DNA of 64,000 nt from assembly GCA_946699065.1 (NCBI GenBank), contig CAMPDV010000008.1, positions 1,426,001-1,490,000 of the forward strand. Direction: 5' to 3'. The notes below the pieces were generated by a model, which saw nothing but the letters and a program-made list of their open reading frames with translations, searched no databases and had not been told where the DNA came from. This document shows, piece after piece, positions 1 through 10,982 of this stretch; the stretch's first letter is position 1, and every line of letters begins with the position of its first letter. Made by a program: the position numbers and the translations under genes. Source of the stretch: Loxodes magnus. Its lineage: Eukaryota > Ciliophora > Karyorelictea > Loxodida > Loxodidae.

Positions 1-1989
1 CTTTAGCCTATAATATATTATTCTGACACAATTTTATTTAAATTAGTTATTTTTTAAGAAAGTGATATCTTTGCCAAAAGTTTAAATATATATCATCAGC
101 TCTATTATTTATTTAGTAAAATAAGTATTTTTAATTTCTATTATTAAATTTTCTTTTTAATTGTCAATTTTTGTATCTTTTTCCAAAATTAGTTTTACTT
201 TTACACAAATAAACTAGATTTTTTCAATTCTATAATTTTCTTCTTTTCTTACTTATCTTTTCTCTTTGCTATCGTTATATCTCTGAATTAAAAATTTTCT
301 ATACTGTTTTTAATGAATCTAGAGGACTATAAAAATAATTTAAATTTGTATTAAATTTTATATTTTCCTTTATAACTAAAATGAGGATTTATCTCTTTTG
401 TTTATTATAAATTTCTATATAAAGCCTTAGCTGTTCTTTCCTTATAATATTATTAATTAAAGAGATTTTTTATTATATGCAAGTAGATATTACTTCTATT
501 TAATTTACTATATGATTTTATCGAAATTAGGATATTTTAAAAATAATTCATTCTTTCGCTTTTATTTTGGGACTATTTTTACTCATTTAACAAGTATTTA
601 TTGGTCATTCCTGTGCTTTAGTATTTTGCCATTGTTCTGCTATTCCAATGTCATAGATATATAAATTGTTTCTAGTTATTTTAAACCTATGATGCTTGCA
701 TATAAATTTCATATTCTGTTACTGTTGTTCATTTTTCAATTAGACAAAAGAAAACTGAGTTACCTCTAAAATAAATTATTTTCCGTTTTCTATTACATTT
801 TTTCTATCTTATACTTATATTAATTCTTATTTCCTTAACTATCTCAAATATATAAATATTTTGATTGATTATCATTGATTGCTTACAATGAAAGAGCTTC
901 ACAGATAATGCCACATTATTGATATTATTCCATTAATTTTTAACTTTATCAAATTCAACTATACCATCAGACTCATAATGGTAGTTATCATTAAACTATA
1001 TATACTCTCCTCCAATTGACATTACTTTGCTTTATCAGAAACATATCGTATTATAGTAAATATTTTAATATGTTGCTAAATTTATTTTTATTCTCCTGTT
1101 TATATGTCATATATTTCAATGTATTCAATCAAAATTATTAAGAGTAATATCATCCTCGAAATAAAGAGTAACTTATTATTATCTCAAACAATAGAAGTTT
1201 ACTCTTTAATTCTAACTTTTCCATTATTTGTTCTTACTATCTAATTACTCTCAATTTTTTTATTTTTCCCTTATGGGATTATTCATCTTTACCTTCTACT
1301 ATATCATATAGATATTATTCATTAAAAATGAATTGCATCAATTAACTGGACTGATTGTGACTGATAATATTGAATCTTGGAATCATAGGAATAAAATGAA
1401 TCTATGCTATTTTCTTATATTAAGCTAGAATTTTTCTTTATTCTACAATATCTTAATATCCTAAATAAAACATTTTAGGTTAAGCATTTTTAATAACAGG
1501 AAGCAATTAATTATGTTTCCTTATCTTAATTAAGCTGCACGATTCTTAGCATCTAATTTACTAATTTTTTTTCTTTTCTGTTATAACACCTTGCTTTACT
1601 CAAATGTTTCATTTATTTAATTTTTCAAATATCTATTCTCTACATTCACTACATTATCTTAAGTTTAAATCTTTCAAATCATTCTACAAATTATTTTATT
1701 TTCTTGTTTAAATTTTGCTTATCAAGGATGAGTGAATCAATCTGTTTTTAAGCTTTAAGTTAAATCAATTAAAATTTATCTTTCTTAACAGTTTTATAAT
1801 TTGTAGAATTTTAAGTCTCTAATTATTTATTTAGCTACACAATTATTTCATTTAACTTTTAGATTTATTCTCTTTACTTATTATAATGTCCTGCTTTCGT
1901 TTTTCTTAATTTTCCTAGATTAATTTCCTTTAACTAGGAAGAATTTTAACTCTTTTAATATAAGATTAAGTTAAATCTAAAAAAAAAGT
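1..1989. other. AT-rich spacer without recognised gene
   Basis: The stretch has very low GC and long T- and A-runs. The + strand is clearly pyrimidine-rich, with C well above G in most lines. Open frames exist under the UAR=Gln code, but their peptides follow base composition and resemble no family. I see no tRNA, repeat array or element end. Confidence 0.6.
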
Positions 1990-2360
1990 TATAGAGAGGT
2001 CGGTGACCTCTGAAAATCTTTTCTGACCCGATAAACAAAGATTAATTGTTCTGTCATAGACTCCACCAGCTATAACTTAAGTTATACTCTAAAATTCTGA
2101 TTTCGACTCCGACTTAACATGTCGAAATTTATCAGCTTTGATTGTTATTGACTCACTAACGAGAGACGACTAATTTCGTTTGCGTAAGCAAGTGTGGTGA
2201 CTACGAGCCAATACAACAAGACAACTGAGAGAGAACTGCCACAAAATTTGACTGGATTATGTCTATCTCTAATAGATAGATATACATCGATCACTGTAAT
2301 GATTAAATCATAGGAAACATTCAAACAGTGATTTCGACAATTGTTAACAATGTCGTAGTT
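1990..2360. other. hairpin-rich island, possible structured ncRNA
   Basis: This island is visibly GC-richer than the DNA around it and holds a run of inverted repeats. AGAGGTC/GACCTCT (1995-2011) has a 3-nt loop. TATAACTTAAGTTATA (2071-2086) is a perfect palindrome. ATTTCGAC/GTCGAAAT spans 2100-2128. TCTATCT/AGATAGA (2262-2280) has a 5-nt loop. ATCACTGT/ACAGTGAT spans 2290-2332. ATTGTTAACAAT (2340-2351) is a perfect palindrome flanked by CGACA and GTCG. The word GATTTCGAC occurs twice, at 2099 and 2330. No known RNA (5S, U1-U6, SRP, RNase P) is recognisable. It could be a structured RNA gene, a cluster of regulatory palindromes or a decayed element. Confidence 0.4.
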
Positions 2361-2443
2361 AATAATTATATTCAGTTATTTCCGTTGTAGCAGTCACCAA
2401 CTACCCCTACTAGGCGAAGTTCATTTGCAAAAGTCCTAGCTTA

Positions 2444-3841
2444 ATGCTCAGAAATTGGCATGATTATACAGCCAAAATCATTACAGCTGCAATTCGTGAT
2501 TATCTATAACTTCCTAATGGTTTCACGATCATAGAGTATTTTATGAACGAGAAGATGATTTTCCTAAATAAACCAAAATCATTTCAGGACTTCAATAGGA
2601 AAAAGAAGAAGAAGACCAAGAAACCTGTTTTTTCATTTTTCCCTTTAAATACTTTAGTTGATATTTTCTTTATAACTAAGATAGATCTTCTTCTAATTAG
2701 ATTTCTCCTTTTTTATTATTAAAACTCTACTAAATTATTGATAGAAGCATCTTTAGTTCGTAGTAGTTTACTTTATACTCTTTCATTAGAAATAAGTTAT
2801 TTGGCTCATCTTGACTTTACTTAATCTATTTTAATTAATAAGCTTAGAGAGCATAATTATCTATTTTACAAATAATTACTCTTTAGCTTATTTTCTATAT
2901 CTTACATTAAATATTTATTATATTTTATAGCTTCTTAAGTTTGCTAAGCTTTAAGGATATTTTATTTTATTGAATTTGCTTTTAGTTACTTTTACTTTTA
3001 TGTGAATTAAAGCATAGATACTAGCTTAGTGTTATCTAGTTCTGCAATTTATTCAATTTGTCTTAGTCTAGGATACTAATATCCTTTATATTTAGACAGT
3101 TTACATTTTTCAAATATTGAAACTTTATCAAAATTGCAGCAATGTCTGTATCACAAATTATGCATCATGCAGGAGTCTTCACTTTCTTTCTACCTATCCT
3201 TCTAAATCAATTATTCTTATACGTTACCTATATTAAATCTTACAACTTCTGGGTCTTCAATAACTTTATTTTTCTTTTAATTATATTTTTGCATTTAATT
3301 TCCCCTAAAACTTGAGTATAGCTTTGAAGTACCTCTCATACAATATACATTAACAATCTAATTTCTTAGGTTTCTTGAATTTAGTTTATAAATATATCAC
3401 ATCTTGTATATTGGGCATTCTACTTTTAAAGAGAAAGCAATTAATATAAGCAGAATCAATAATATATCCCTCTTCATATCCTTTCTACAGTAATTTCAAT
3501 ATATCTAGCTTAAATATAACTAAGCAATTCTTTTAACTATCTAACTAAAAAAGTACCTAATCAGAAACTCTTTCATTTGCTAAAGTACCACTAATTCTAA
3601 CTGTAGATACTTTAAGTCATCAGTAATTTTATAGATATTAACTTCAAAATATTACAGTAGAAATCTCTTAAAGTTGAGGATATTCAGTTTAACTAAAAGG
3701 TAATAATTAAGAAATCTGAATAAGATATTATAGAAGCTATGCTTATAAGGAAAATTAAAGAAAATGATTAATGAACATATTATTAGAAAGTTTAGGGAAA
3801 CTAAGCTTTATATATAGTAAGACACTATTTTCTATGTTTGA
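2444..3841 (+). other. long open frame of doubtful coding status
   Basis: Reading UAR as Gln, 465 codons run from ATG 2444 to TGA 3839-3841 with no internal TGA. The first 70 residues look protein-like, with a balanced mix (NWHDYTAKIITAAIRDYLQL) and then a Lys-rich patch near 2593-2625. The rest is Leu/Ile/Phe/Tyr-rich and follows the AT-rich, pyrimidine-rich base composition. No family is recognised. It may be a short real gene or fragment in front of ordinary spacer, or chance. A second small frame at 3142-3315 (57 residues, two hydrophobic stretches) overlaps it in another phase and is equally uncertain. Confidence 0.2.
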
Positions 3842-6717
3842 CTCTTTCTAAGAATTAAGCTAAGTTTTATTAAAACTTTTTAATCTAATTAAAGCCAAAA
3901 TTAAGTAGGTTAGGATAGGTTTTCTGGAGTTAATAATGGTGTTTAGATATTTAATGATTAGTAAATTATAAATATAAGATAGTAAATAATTATTATAATC
4001 TATAAGCCAAATGAATGTCATAGGAGTTATTAATATATAAATGCATCTCTGAAAATACCAAAAAATATATAAATTAAGGGAGAAAGTTTTTCCTATTTCT
4101 AAACTATTTTATACTTGGATAAATAAAGCAGTTAGTTTCCAAGAAAAGAATAACAATAGAGTACTTGAGACAAATAAAATAGAAATAGGAACCTGTTTAT
4201 AAATATAATGATTATACAGCTAGAAGTACTATTCAATTTAGATATTATGAATAAAACCTTTACTCCTATAAGGGAAAAGTTATAGTATAAAATTTAGCAA
4301 GTAACTTAAATAGCATACTTAATATCTATCTACAAAATAACTACAAATCTCAAATTTAACCTATAAATATAAAAATCCTAAGTTATGCTTTTTAATTATT
4401 TTTAAAATTTCAATCTAAAAATATAAGAAATAAAGATAATTCAAACATAAGAATTTAAGTTCTTTTATCAGATAAAAGTTAAATTATAAATCATGAGAAG
4501 TCATAATAGACTTAAAGAACATTAATAATCATTATATTTTAACTTAAAGCTAAATTAAATAGGAAGGAGAAGGCTATCGATGCGAATAAATTTTTAATAA
4601 AAATAAATTTATTTACCTCCCTTATTAGACTCTATTAATTATCACTATCTGTTTAAATATTAATTTACATTCTAATCGCTTAAAATTTCTCATTTATATG
4701 GATGTGATTTAATTTGCAGAGATATGAAAAATAAAGTCTTTATATCTCTTTATCAGGTTGAGAACATTTCTTTAATGATTGCTAGATTTTTACTTTATAT
4801 AACCATTAAAATTTTAAATGTTCTTGCTTCTTATTTTAACCCATTTGTATGTTAATACTTTAATTAATATTCCTAGAACTTCTGTTTATATTCCTTATTT
4901 TTTCAGATATATTGATGCTAATTTAAGCTTCAAATTGAGTAATTAAAGAAGCCTTTTATAGTTTTGGCTGCAAGTTCTGAAACTTAATACTTCTTACTGG
5001 TCTTAAAAAGGAAAATTTTATTAATAAATTATCTTTTACTAAATAGAGTCCTTGAAATCCTCGCCAATTTTCATGTAACTATCATATAGATTATCAAAAA
5101 TTCAATTATATATTAAACTATGAAACTAATGCTTAATATTTATGGCTTTTTTATCCTATTATGATCTAAGAAATTTGAAGAAATCATAGTGCAATTCCTG
5201 GAAAAATTAATAATCTTACTTTGAGAATATTATTTACAGTCCTATGTTTAATATATTAAGTTAATTTATTCCTATTATCTAATTATAATAAATACTCTCA
5301 ATATTTGAATGCTTTATTCATAAATTATCTATTACTCCTTATTAAATTTAGCCTAGTACTTATCTTCCTCAAATACAAATGCTTTAGATACAATTTGCAT
5401 CTTAATTCTTTTGCTTCAAATTAAAGAAGATCAATCATATTATAATATATTAACTTCAAGTTCACATTTGAACAATTACTTAAAAACTTAGCATTTTAAG
5501 AGATTTATATGTCCTATTTCCTTCGTTGTATTTCTGCTAATCTTAAACTATATAAACTAATATAACCTTACATTCTAAAGCATCTAATTATATATGTTTT
5601 TGTTACTATCTATTTTATTATTGAGCAAGATAGTTCTTTATATTTCCAGGTTTTACTAGTATTTATATATAAAAGTTCATCCTTTAATTTTTTAAATAAG
5701 AGATATTTTTACTAGCCAACGAAATTACATCCATCAAGCAGTAGAATGGGGAGGTTATTTACTTATAATCTTCAAACTGTACCTAAAGGTTTAAATTAGC
5801 ATGTAGTAGAGAAATGACTATTATATAACTTCTATTTATTATTCTAGATTATACTCATACTGCTTTCTAGTTATCTAATATGTAAAAATAATCTTTATAT
5901 TTAGCTGATTCATTAATAGCCTTTTTACATGCATTCTGTTTTATTTATTGCTTAAATATTGTTAGTTAGTTAAATTATTACAGGAATTATAGGAAATAAT
6001 AGTCAATAATTTTAAGATATTATACTACTTACTAAAAGTTGAGATTTTAACAGATCAACTAATAATATTATAAACAGCCTCTTCATTTTAAGCAGATCTA
6101 TTTATCGCAAATTCGACTAAATCCTTTATAAATAAAGCACTAAATCTTATTTAGATATCCCATAGTAAAGAATACATTAACTCTGAAATATGAATTGCTT
6201 AGTATTTTCTTTTAACCTTTAGAAATAAATTAACTAAAATACATTAAAATCAATCAATCTAAGCACTAAGAAGTCTCTACCTTCTTTATTTCTAGCTAAT
6301 TCTTTGATTTAATGATTTACTAAATGACTTAATTTAATACTAGAAATCAGTTTATATAGTTTGATCTAGTAAATTATAAGTTTCAGTTAATAGCAGCATC
6401 TGATTGAATGCTTGGATATTATCTAATCTTTATTATCTGTCTTCTATTTAAGTAATTATTAGCTATTAAGTTTAAAATTATACTTATGAAGGATATAAAG
6501 CAGCAACAGTATAAAGAAGAAAGAAGTTTTAATAAGTGGAATAAAATTGCTTTCTTAGTACTAATTTAGAGATTAAAATGGCTTATTTATAAGAGATTGA
6601 ATTTTATAAGTAAGATGATTGAATAGATTATGCTAATAAATTGGGAAATATGAAGTAGAATCTAAGATAAAATAATTGAAGTAACTTTTTAATAGAGTTT
6701 GCTAGATATTAGTACAC
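3842..6717. other. AT-rich spacer without recognised gene
   Basis: The DNA is low in GC. The + strand is purine-richer from about 3700 to 4560, then again pyrimidine-rich to about 6450. No protein family, RNA gene or ordered repeat could be seen on either strand. The end nearest 6717 is the 3' flank of the histidine kinase gene. Confidence 0.55.
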
Positions 6718-9228
6718 TCAAGGTTCTTGCAAAAACTAACTGGTGGTATGATTTTCAGGGAAGCAATTGTTTAAATCATATGAATTCTTGCTGGACGTGT
6801 TAGAAATAAAGTTTTAAGATCTGTAGACTCGAATACTTTCAAACTTATTTCTTTAGAATAAGAGGCTTTCGCTATTTCTTTTCACCAGTATTTTTTGCTC
6901 GAAGATCCTTTATTTTTTTTGTCTTAATGTTTCTATTTTTCGAAGTAAAATTTCTGTTTTAGCGGGCTTTGCCAACACGTCGTTCATTCCTGATTTTATA
7001 CATCTTTCAACATCTTGCGCATTTGAATAGGCCGTATAACCTAAAATTGGTCCTTCGTAACCTAATTGCTTAATTTCTTGAGTAGCAGTCCATCCATCTT
7101 TCAACGGCATCTCGCAATCCATTATTATCAACTAAAAATTATTGCAGCAATAGTTATTCATTCTTTCCTAAACAAACTAAACAGCCTCTTCGCCATCTCG
7201 TGCTTCTGCAAGTTTAAATTTCTATAAAATTTCTGATAAGCAAAATCTGATTATTTCAGTGTCATCTACCAAAAGTATCTAAGGACAGTTGCATTATATC
7301 TAATTCCTTACACTAAATGATCTTTCTTTGTAAATTCTATTAACTTAACTAGAACTACACTTCCTCATCTTCTATAGCCTTTTAAGCTTAGGACTCTCTA
7401 CAAATTTCATGCTAATAAGAGATTTAATTGATTTTAGCGAAAGGTTATTGCTAAATTCTTTATCAGCTGACTTTATAAGAGAATTTATTGTATTAAATAC
7501 GAAGTAGAATTGAAAGATTGTTGTATCGTCCTTCCTTTTAAACTAGATTGACTTTTTTCCAAGTTAAATTGCTAGTCTTTAGGATAGAAAAAGCCCAAGA
7601 CCTATTCCTGTAGGTCTCTCCAGACTAAAGTTTCTGTTACTGGCGTGACTGAAAAGATCAAACAGAGCTTTTTATTTCTATTCGTCAATTCCACATCCAC
7701 TATCTATTACTCTTATTTTACAAATTTAGGTAAACTTCCTTTAGTCTTTCTTAATAGTGCTCATTATCTAAGAGTGCTTTTCTTTTTTACTTAAGGAAGC
7801 TTAAATAGATATGAATCCCTTTTTCGTATATTTGAGGGAGTTTTGAAGCATATTTTACAAAATTGCCCTAATTCTCTTTTAGTCTGCTACTACATCTTCT
7901 GGAATTTTATGATTTACTTTAGTAAAAAGCGTCAATCCCTTCCTTTCTGAATCTTTTCGAATCAAGTCCATAGTTGAATCAAGGAAATTCTAAACATTAA
8001 ATTACTCAGGCTAGAGCTAAAAAGTAGATGACTAAATGTCAGAAATATCGACTAGTTATTGAGAGATGTTCAACAGATAGCTTGCTTACTACTCTATAGA
8101 CTACAGATATTCTAGTAAAAAGGGTCTTATTGTAAGATAGTCAATTCCTTTCACTTAATCAATCTTTTAAATTTTTTGGATAGCTAGACTAGTGATACTT
8201 TAGATAGTGGTTACAGGATGTCTAGTTTCATGACTGAGAGAACGTATGAACATCTGTTTGTAATTATTTTCAAGTAGTATATTTTAGTTATGCAGCACTA
8301 CAGTTATATCTATAATATTTAGCACCAAGCAATTTTTACTTTCCTAGCAAATCTTCTAGCAGTATATCAAATAGAAATCCAATCCTATTTCATATATACC
8401 CATATATCTATTTTCTTGACTATCTTACTTAAGTTAGACTTGCAAAGTTTGGATTAACGTAGCATTGTGAGATGCTTTCTAGTCAATGGTATACTCTTTT
8501 GCGCTTTATAAGACATTAATAGCATTACGGCTTCCAAATTTCTCAGAGAAGAAACTGTTTTTGAAGTAAATAGAATCAGTATCAGTAACGAGTAGCCCAC
8601 TACTCTAATGATCTACGTATTTCATTAAGTTATTGACTTATTTCTTATAAGCAAGGATAGTTTCTTAACTTCTAGAGATTGAGGATTTGAAATCCTGATA
8701 GTTCAAAGTATGTAGTATTTAAAATGTCAGAATCAGTAAAATGTAATATAGCAAGGGGGTATCCACAGAATTACTGTACTAGGCTTGCTCAAAAATATTT
8801 ATTGCGAAGAAGGTGAATCCGCTTAACTGTAACTTACCGTATGTTCTATAATTCTTAATAGCTACTTAAGCTACAAATGCTTGTATTATGATAAAATAGC
8901 ATTATATCTAAAATTGAGTTTCGATGCTTCTACCTCTTTAAAAATATATCAATATATTGCTACAAAATATCAAAATCTTCTAAATCTTGTGCAGACTCTA
9001 CAAGCATCGTAAGCTCTTCTATAAGTACAATTTCTGAAAAACAAACAGGAGTGTAGAAAAATAAACTTGTATTAAAGCAATATCCAAAAACAGTCAAGAA
9101 TCAGTAAGTTAAAGGAAAAACAAACTGACAACTGCAGTTCCGAGTAAGATCCAATGCAAGTAAGTCTTTAGCTTTTTTCTAGAAAAGTTTCTACTTCCTT
9201 CAGAACAATATTTCATCGTAGTCTCCAT
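6718..9228 (-). CDS. membrane-bound hybrid histidine kinase
   Basis: A two-component sensor of 836 residues, intronless (837 codons including UGA). The N-terminal third is hydrophobic, with several membrane spans up to about residue 180. A PAS-like stretch follows (SSGLLVTDTD). The HisKA box reads SLSHETRHPVTT, with the phospho-acceptor at about His333. The ATPase domain shows the N box (NMLQNSLKY), G1 (DSGCGID) and G2 (GIGLGL). A C-terminal receiver starts LLVDD and has Asp655/656, phospho-acceptor Asp704 (IMDCEMP), Thr732 and Lys754, all at normal spacing. About 60 residues follow the receiver. The kinase should therefore pass phosphate from His to its own Asp; no output domain or separate partner is seen. 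UAA/UAG encode many Gln. The start is the first ATG before the membrane spans. Such kinases occur in ciliates, so transfer need not be invoked. Confidence 0.92.
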
Positions 9229-10688
9229 CTTAATATAAAGTATAAATGAAGACTAAATTTAAAAAATTGAATACTTAATTTTAAATACCATAATCAAACT
9301 AATTTCTACTTATATTATTTCAAGTTTAAGAACCTATACTCTAAATTATTTCCAAAATAAAGAATTGCCTTAACTTAGTTTATTGCTGCTTTAAATAGAT
9401 TATGCTAGAACTCCATGTGTTCAATAAATCGAATTTCCTTGTATGGAAATTAAAGAAAATAATAGGATAAGATATCTGAATCTAAATATCAATCTGCTTG
9501 ATTTTTTGCTTATAGCATGATTGAAGCTTTAACAAAATTACCAATATTCTTTTTAATTTTAAACGTAAATGAAAGTTTAGTTTTAATTAGAACTAAAATC
9601 TTCATCCAATTTCATTTAATTTCCAACTAAATTTTCATAAAAGTTAGTTATTTTCTTTAAAAGTTAGTTATAAGTAATTGATACTGTCTATTGATAGCCT
9701 AGGTTTAATCTTTATAATATTCTATCCTTCTATTTTACTCTTCATACGTAGAAAAATAAGATTGAAAGGAATTGTTATTTTTAGAGCTGAGTTATATCAA
9801 TAATATAAATTAAGATAATCAGCACTCATATGATCGATATTTTAGTTGATTCTCTATAATAATATTCATACATAATCTGCTGCTTTATCCAAATATTTCT
9901 AATTTGAGGGCAGTAAACATAAGTAAGTTGAAACATATAAAAGGTTATATAAACTTTTAACTTAAATTAGTGTCTAAATGTAACAAATAGTTTAAGGATA
10001 TGATAGGCTATTGTATTCTATAAAGGAGTATCCAGTCTATCTTAGATGTTTAATATGCAGGATCTATATTTGTCTTGCAAAGTTAGTTAGATAATATAAT
10101 GTTTATTTTAGAAGTTGAAGCTAGAGTTGGGATTAATTTCAATATTATATTAAGTATTGGATTATGCAACAAATCTTTTATATGAGATTTATTATTGCCT
10201 CATGTATTCTATCTAACTTTTAAAATCTTCATTAGTATTTTATTTTAAAGAATATAGTAAAGTAATAGAATTAACTTAATTATGAAGAATGTATAAAACC
10301 ATTGCAGGCACAGAGATTAATATACACTTTATATTAATCTACTAATGACAAATTTTCTAATTATGCTTAGTTAAAATAAGATTAAAGACACTATGATATA
10401 ATGATGTAAGCCATGTGATGTTTATAAAGAGACTTGCTATATGAGGGTAGTTAAATTAGTTTATTTTAAATCTCTTTCTTTATCAAACTTTTATAAGAGA
10501 AGAAACGATATTGTTGAGAAATATGATTTATATTAATAAGACTGTATGCTTGATTTAATATTTCGATGAAAATTTTTTGTTTTTTTAGAGGAAAAATGTG
10601 TTTATTGTATGAGATTTCATGAGATGAGATCTTTTAATCTTATTTATGTCTACTAATATTTAGAGTATTAATTGTCTAGATAAATAAA
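9229..10688. other. AT-rich spacer between two minus-strand genes
   Basis: This is the upstream region of the histidine kinase and the 3' flank of the prefoldin gene. The DNA is AT-rich with scattered homopolymer runs, and no coding or RNA signal was recognised. Confidence 0.55.
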
Positions 10689-10982
10689 TCAGTTAGATAT
10701 TTATTAATTGCCTTGATACTGCTGCTGTAATTTTAAGTATTACTACCTCTGTTTTTCTATTTCTTCTTATAGACTTGCCATTGCTTTCTAAATTTAAGCC
10801 AAAGTCTAATTTATACTTTATTTAGCCTCTTATACTGTCACTTCTACCAAAACTTCTCCAACTTACCTTCAAGCTTTTCGTGTTGGTTCCATTTTTTCTA
10901 GGAATTCTAAAACTTTCTTTTGTTGATTGTATTCTTCTTGCATCATTTAAAGCTTATTATCTAGCATCTTCTGCTCTTCCAT
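10689..10982 (-). CDS. PFDN2: prefoldin subunit 2 (beta-type), short form
   Basis: A 97-residue protein (98 codons with UGA) of the prefoldin beta class, a part of the hexameric co-chaperone that hands nascent actin and tubulin to the CCT chaperonin. The core matches eukaryotic PFDN2 in order. A first helix is followed by VLEFLEKMEPTRKAWRQVGE, then VLVEVTVQEA, which lines up with the GGVLVERTVKEVLPAL hairpin of the family, then a second coiled-coil helix (QTLAQIQKAMASLQEEIEKQ). The usual second Gly of GGVLVE is Glu here. The Trp of RKAW is a TGA codon (10869-10871), while the next in-frame TGA ends the gene. About 20 residues of the first helix are missing against longer homologues. An upstream exon is possible, but no convincing one was found. 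Confidence 0.85.

Noticed and set aside
1990-2360. Transposon terminal inverted repeats
   Set aside because: The inverted repeats are short, local hairpins; no long outer repeats, target duplication or transposase is seen.
6910-7131. Short standard-code frame resembling part of a receiver domain, as if a gene remnant
   Set aside because: With UAA/UAG as Gln and UGA as Trp it is the middle of an intact 836-residue hybrid kinase; the gene is not broken.
6718-9228. Bacterial contamination because of the histidine kinase (and the TauE-type gene)
   Set aside because: Both genes use the same UAR=Gln and UGA=Trp codons as the eukaryotic neighbours, and the TauE-type gene has a spliceosomal-type intron.
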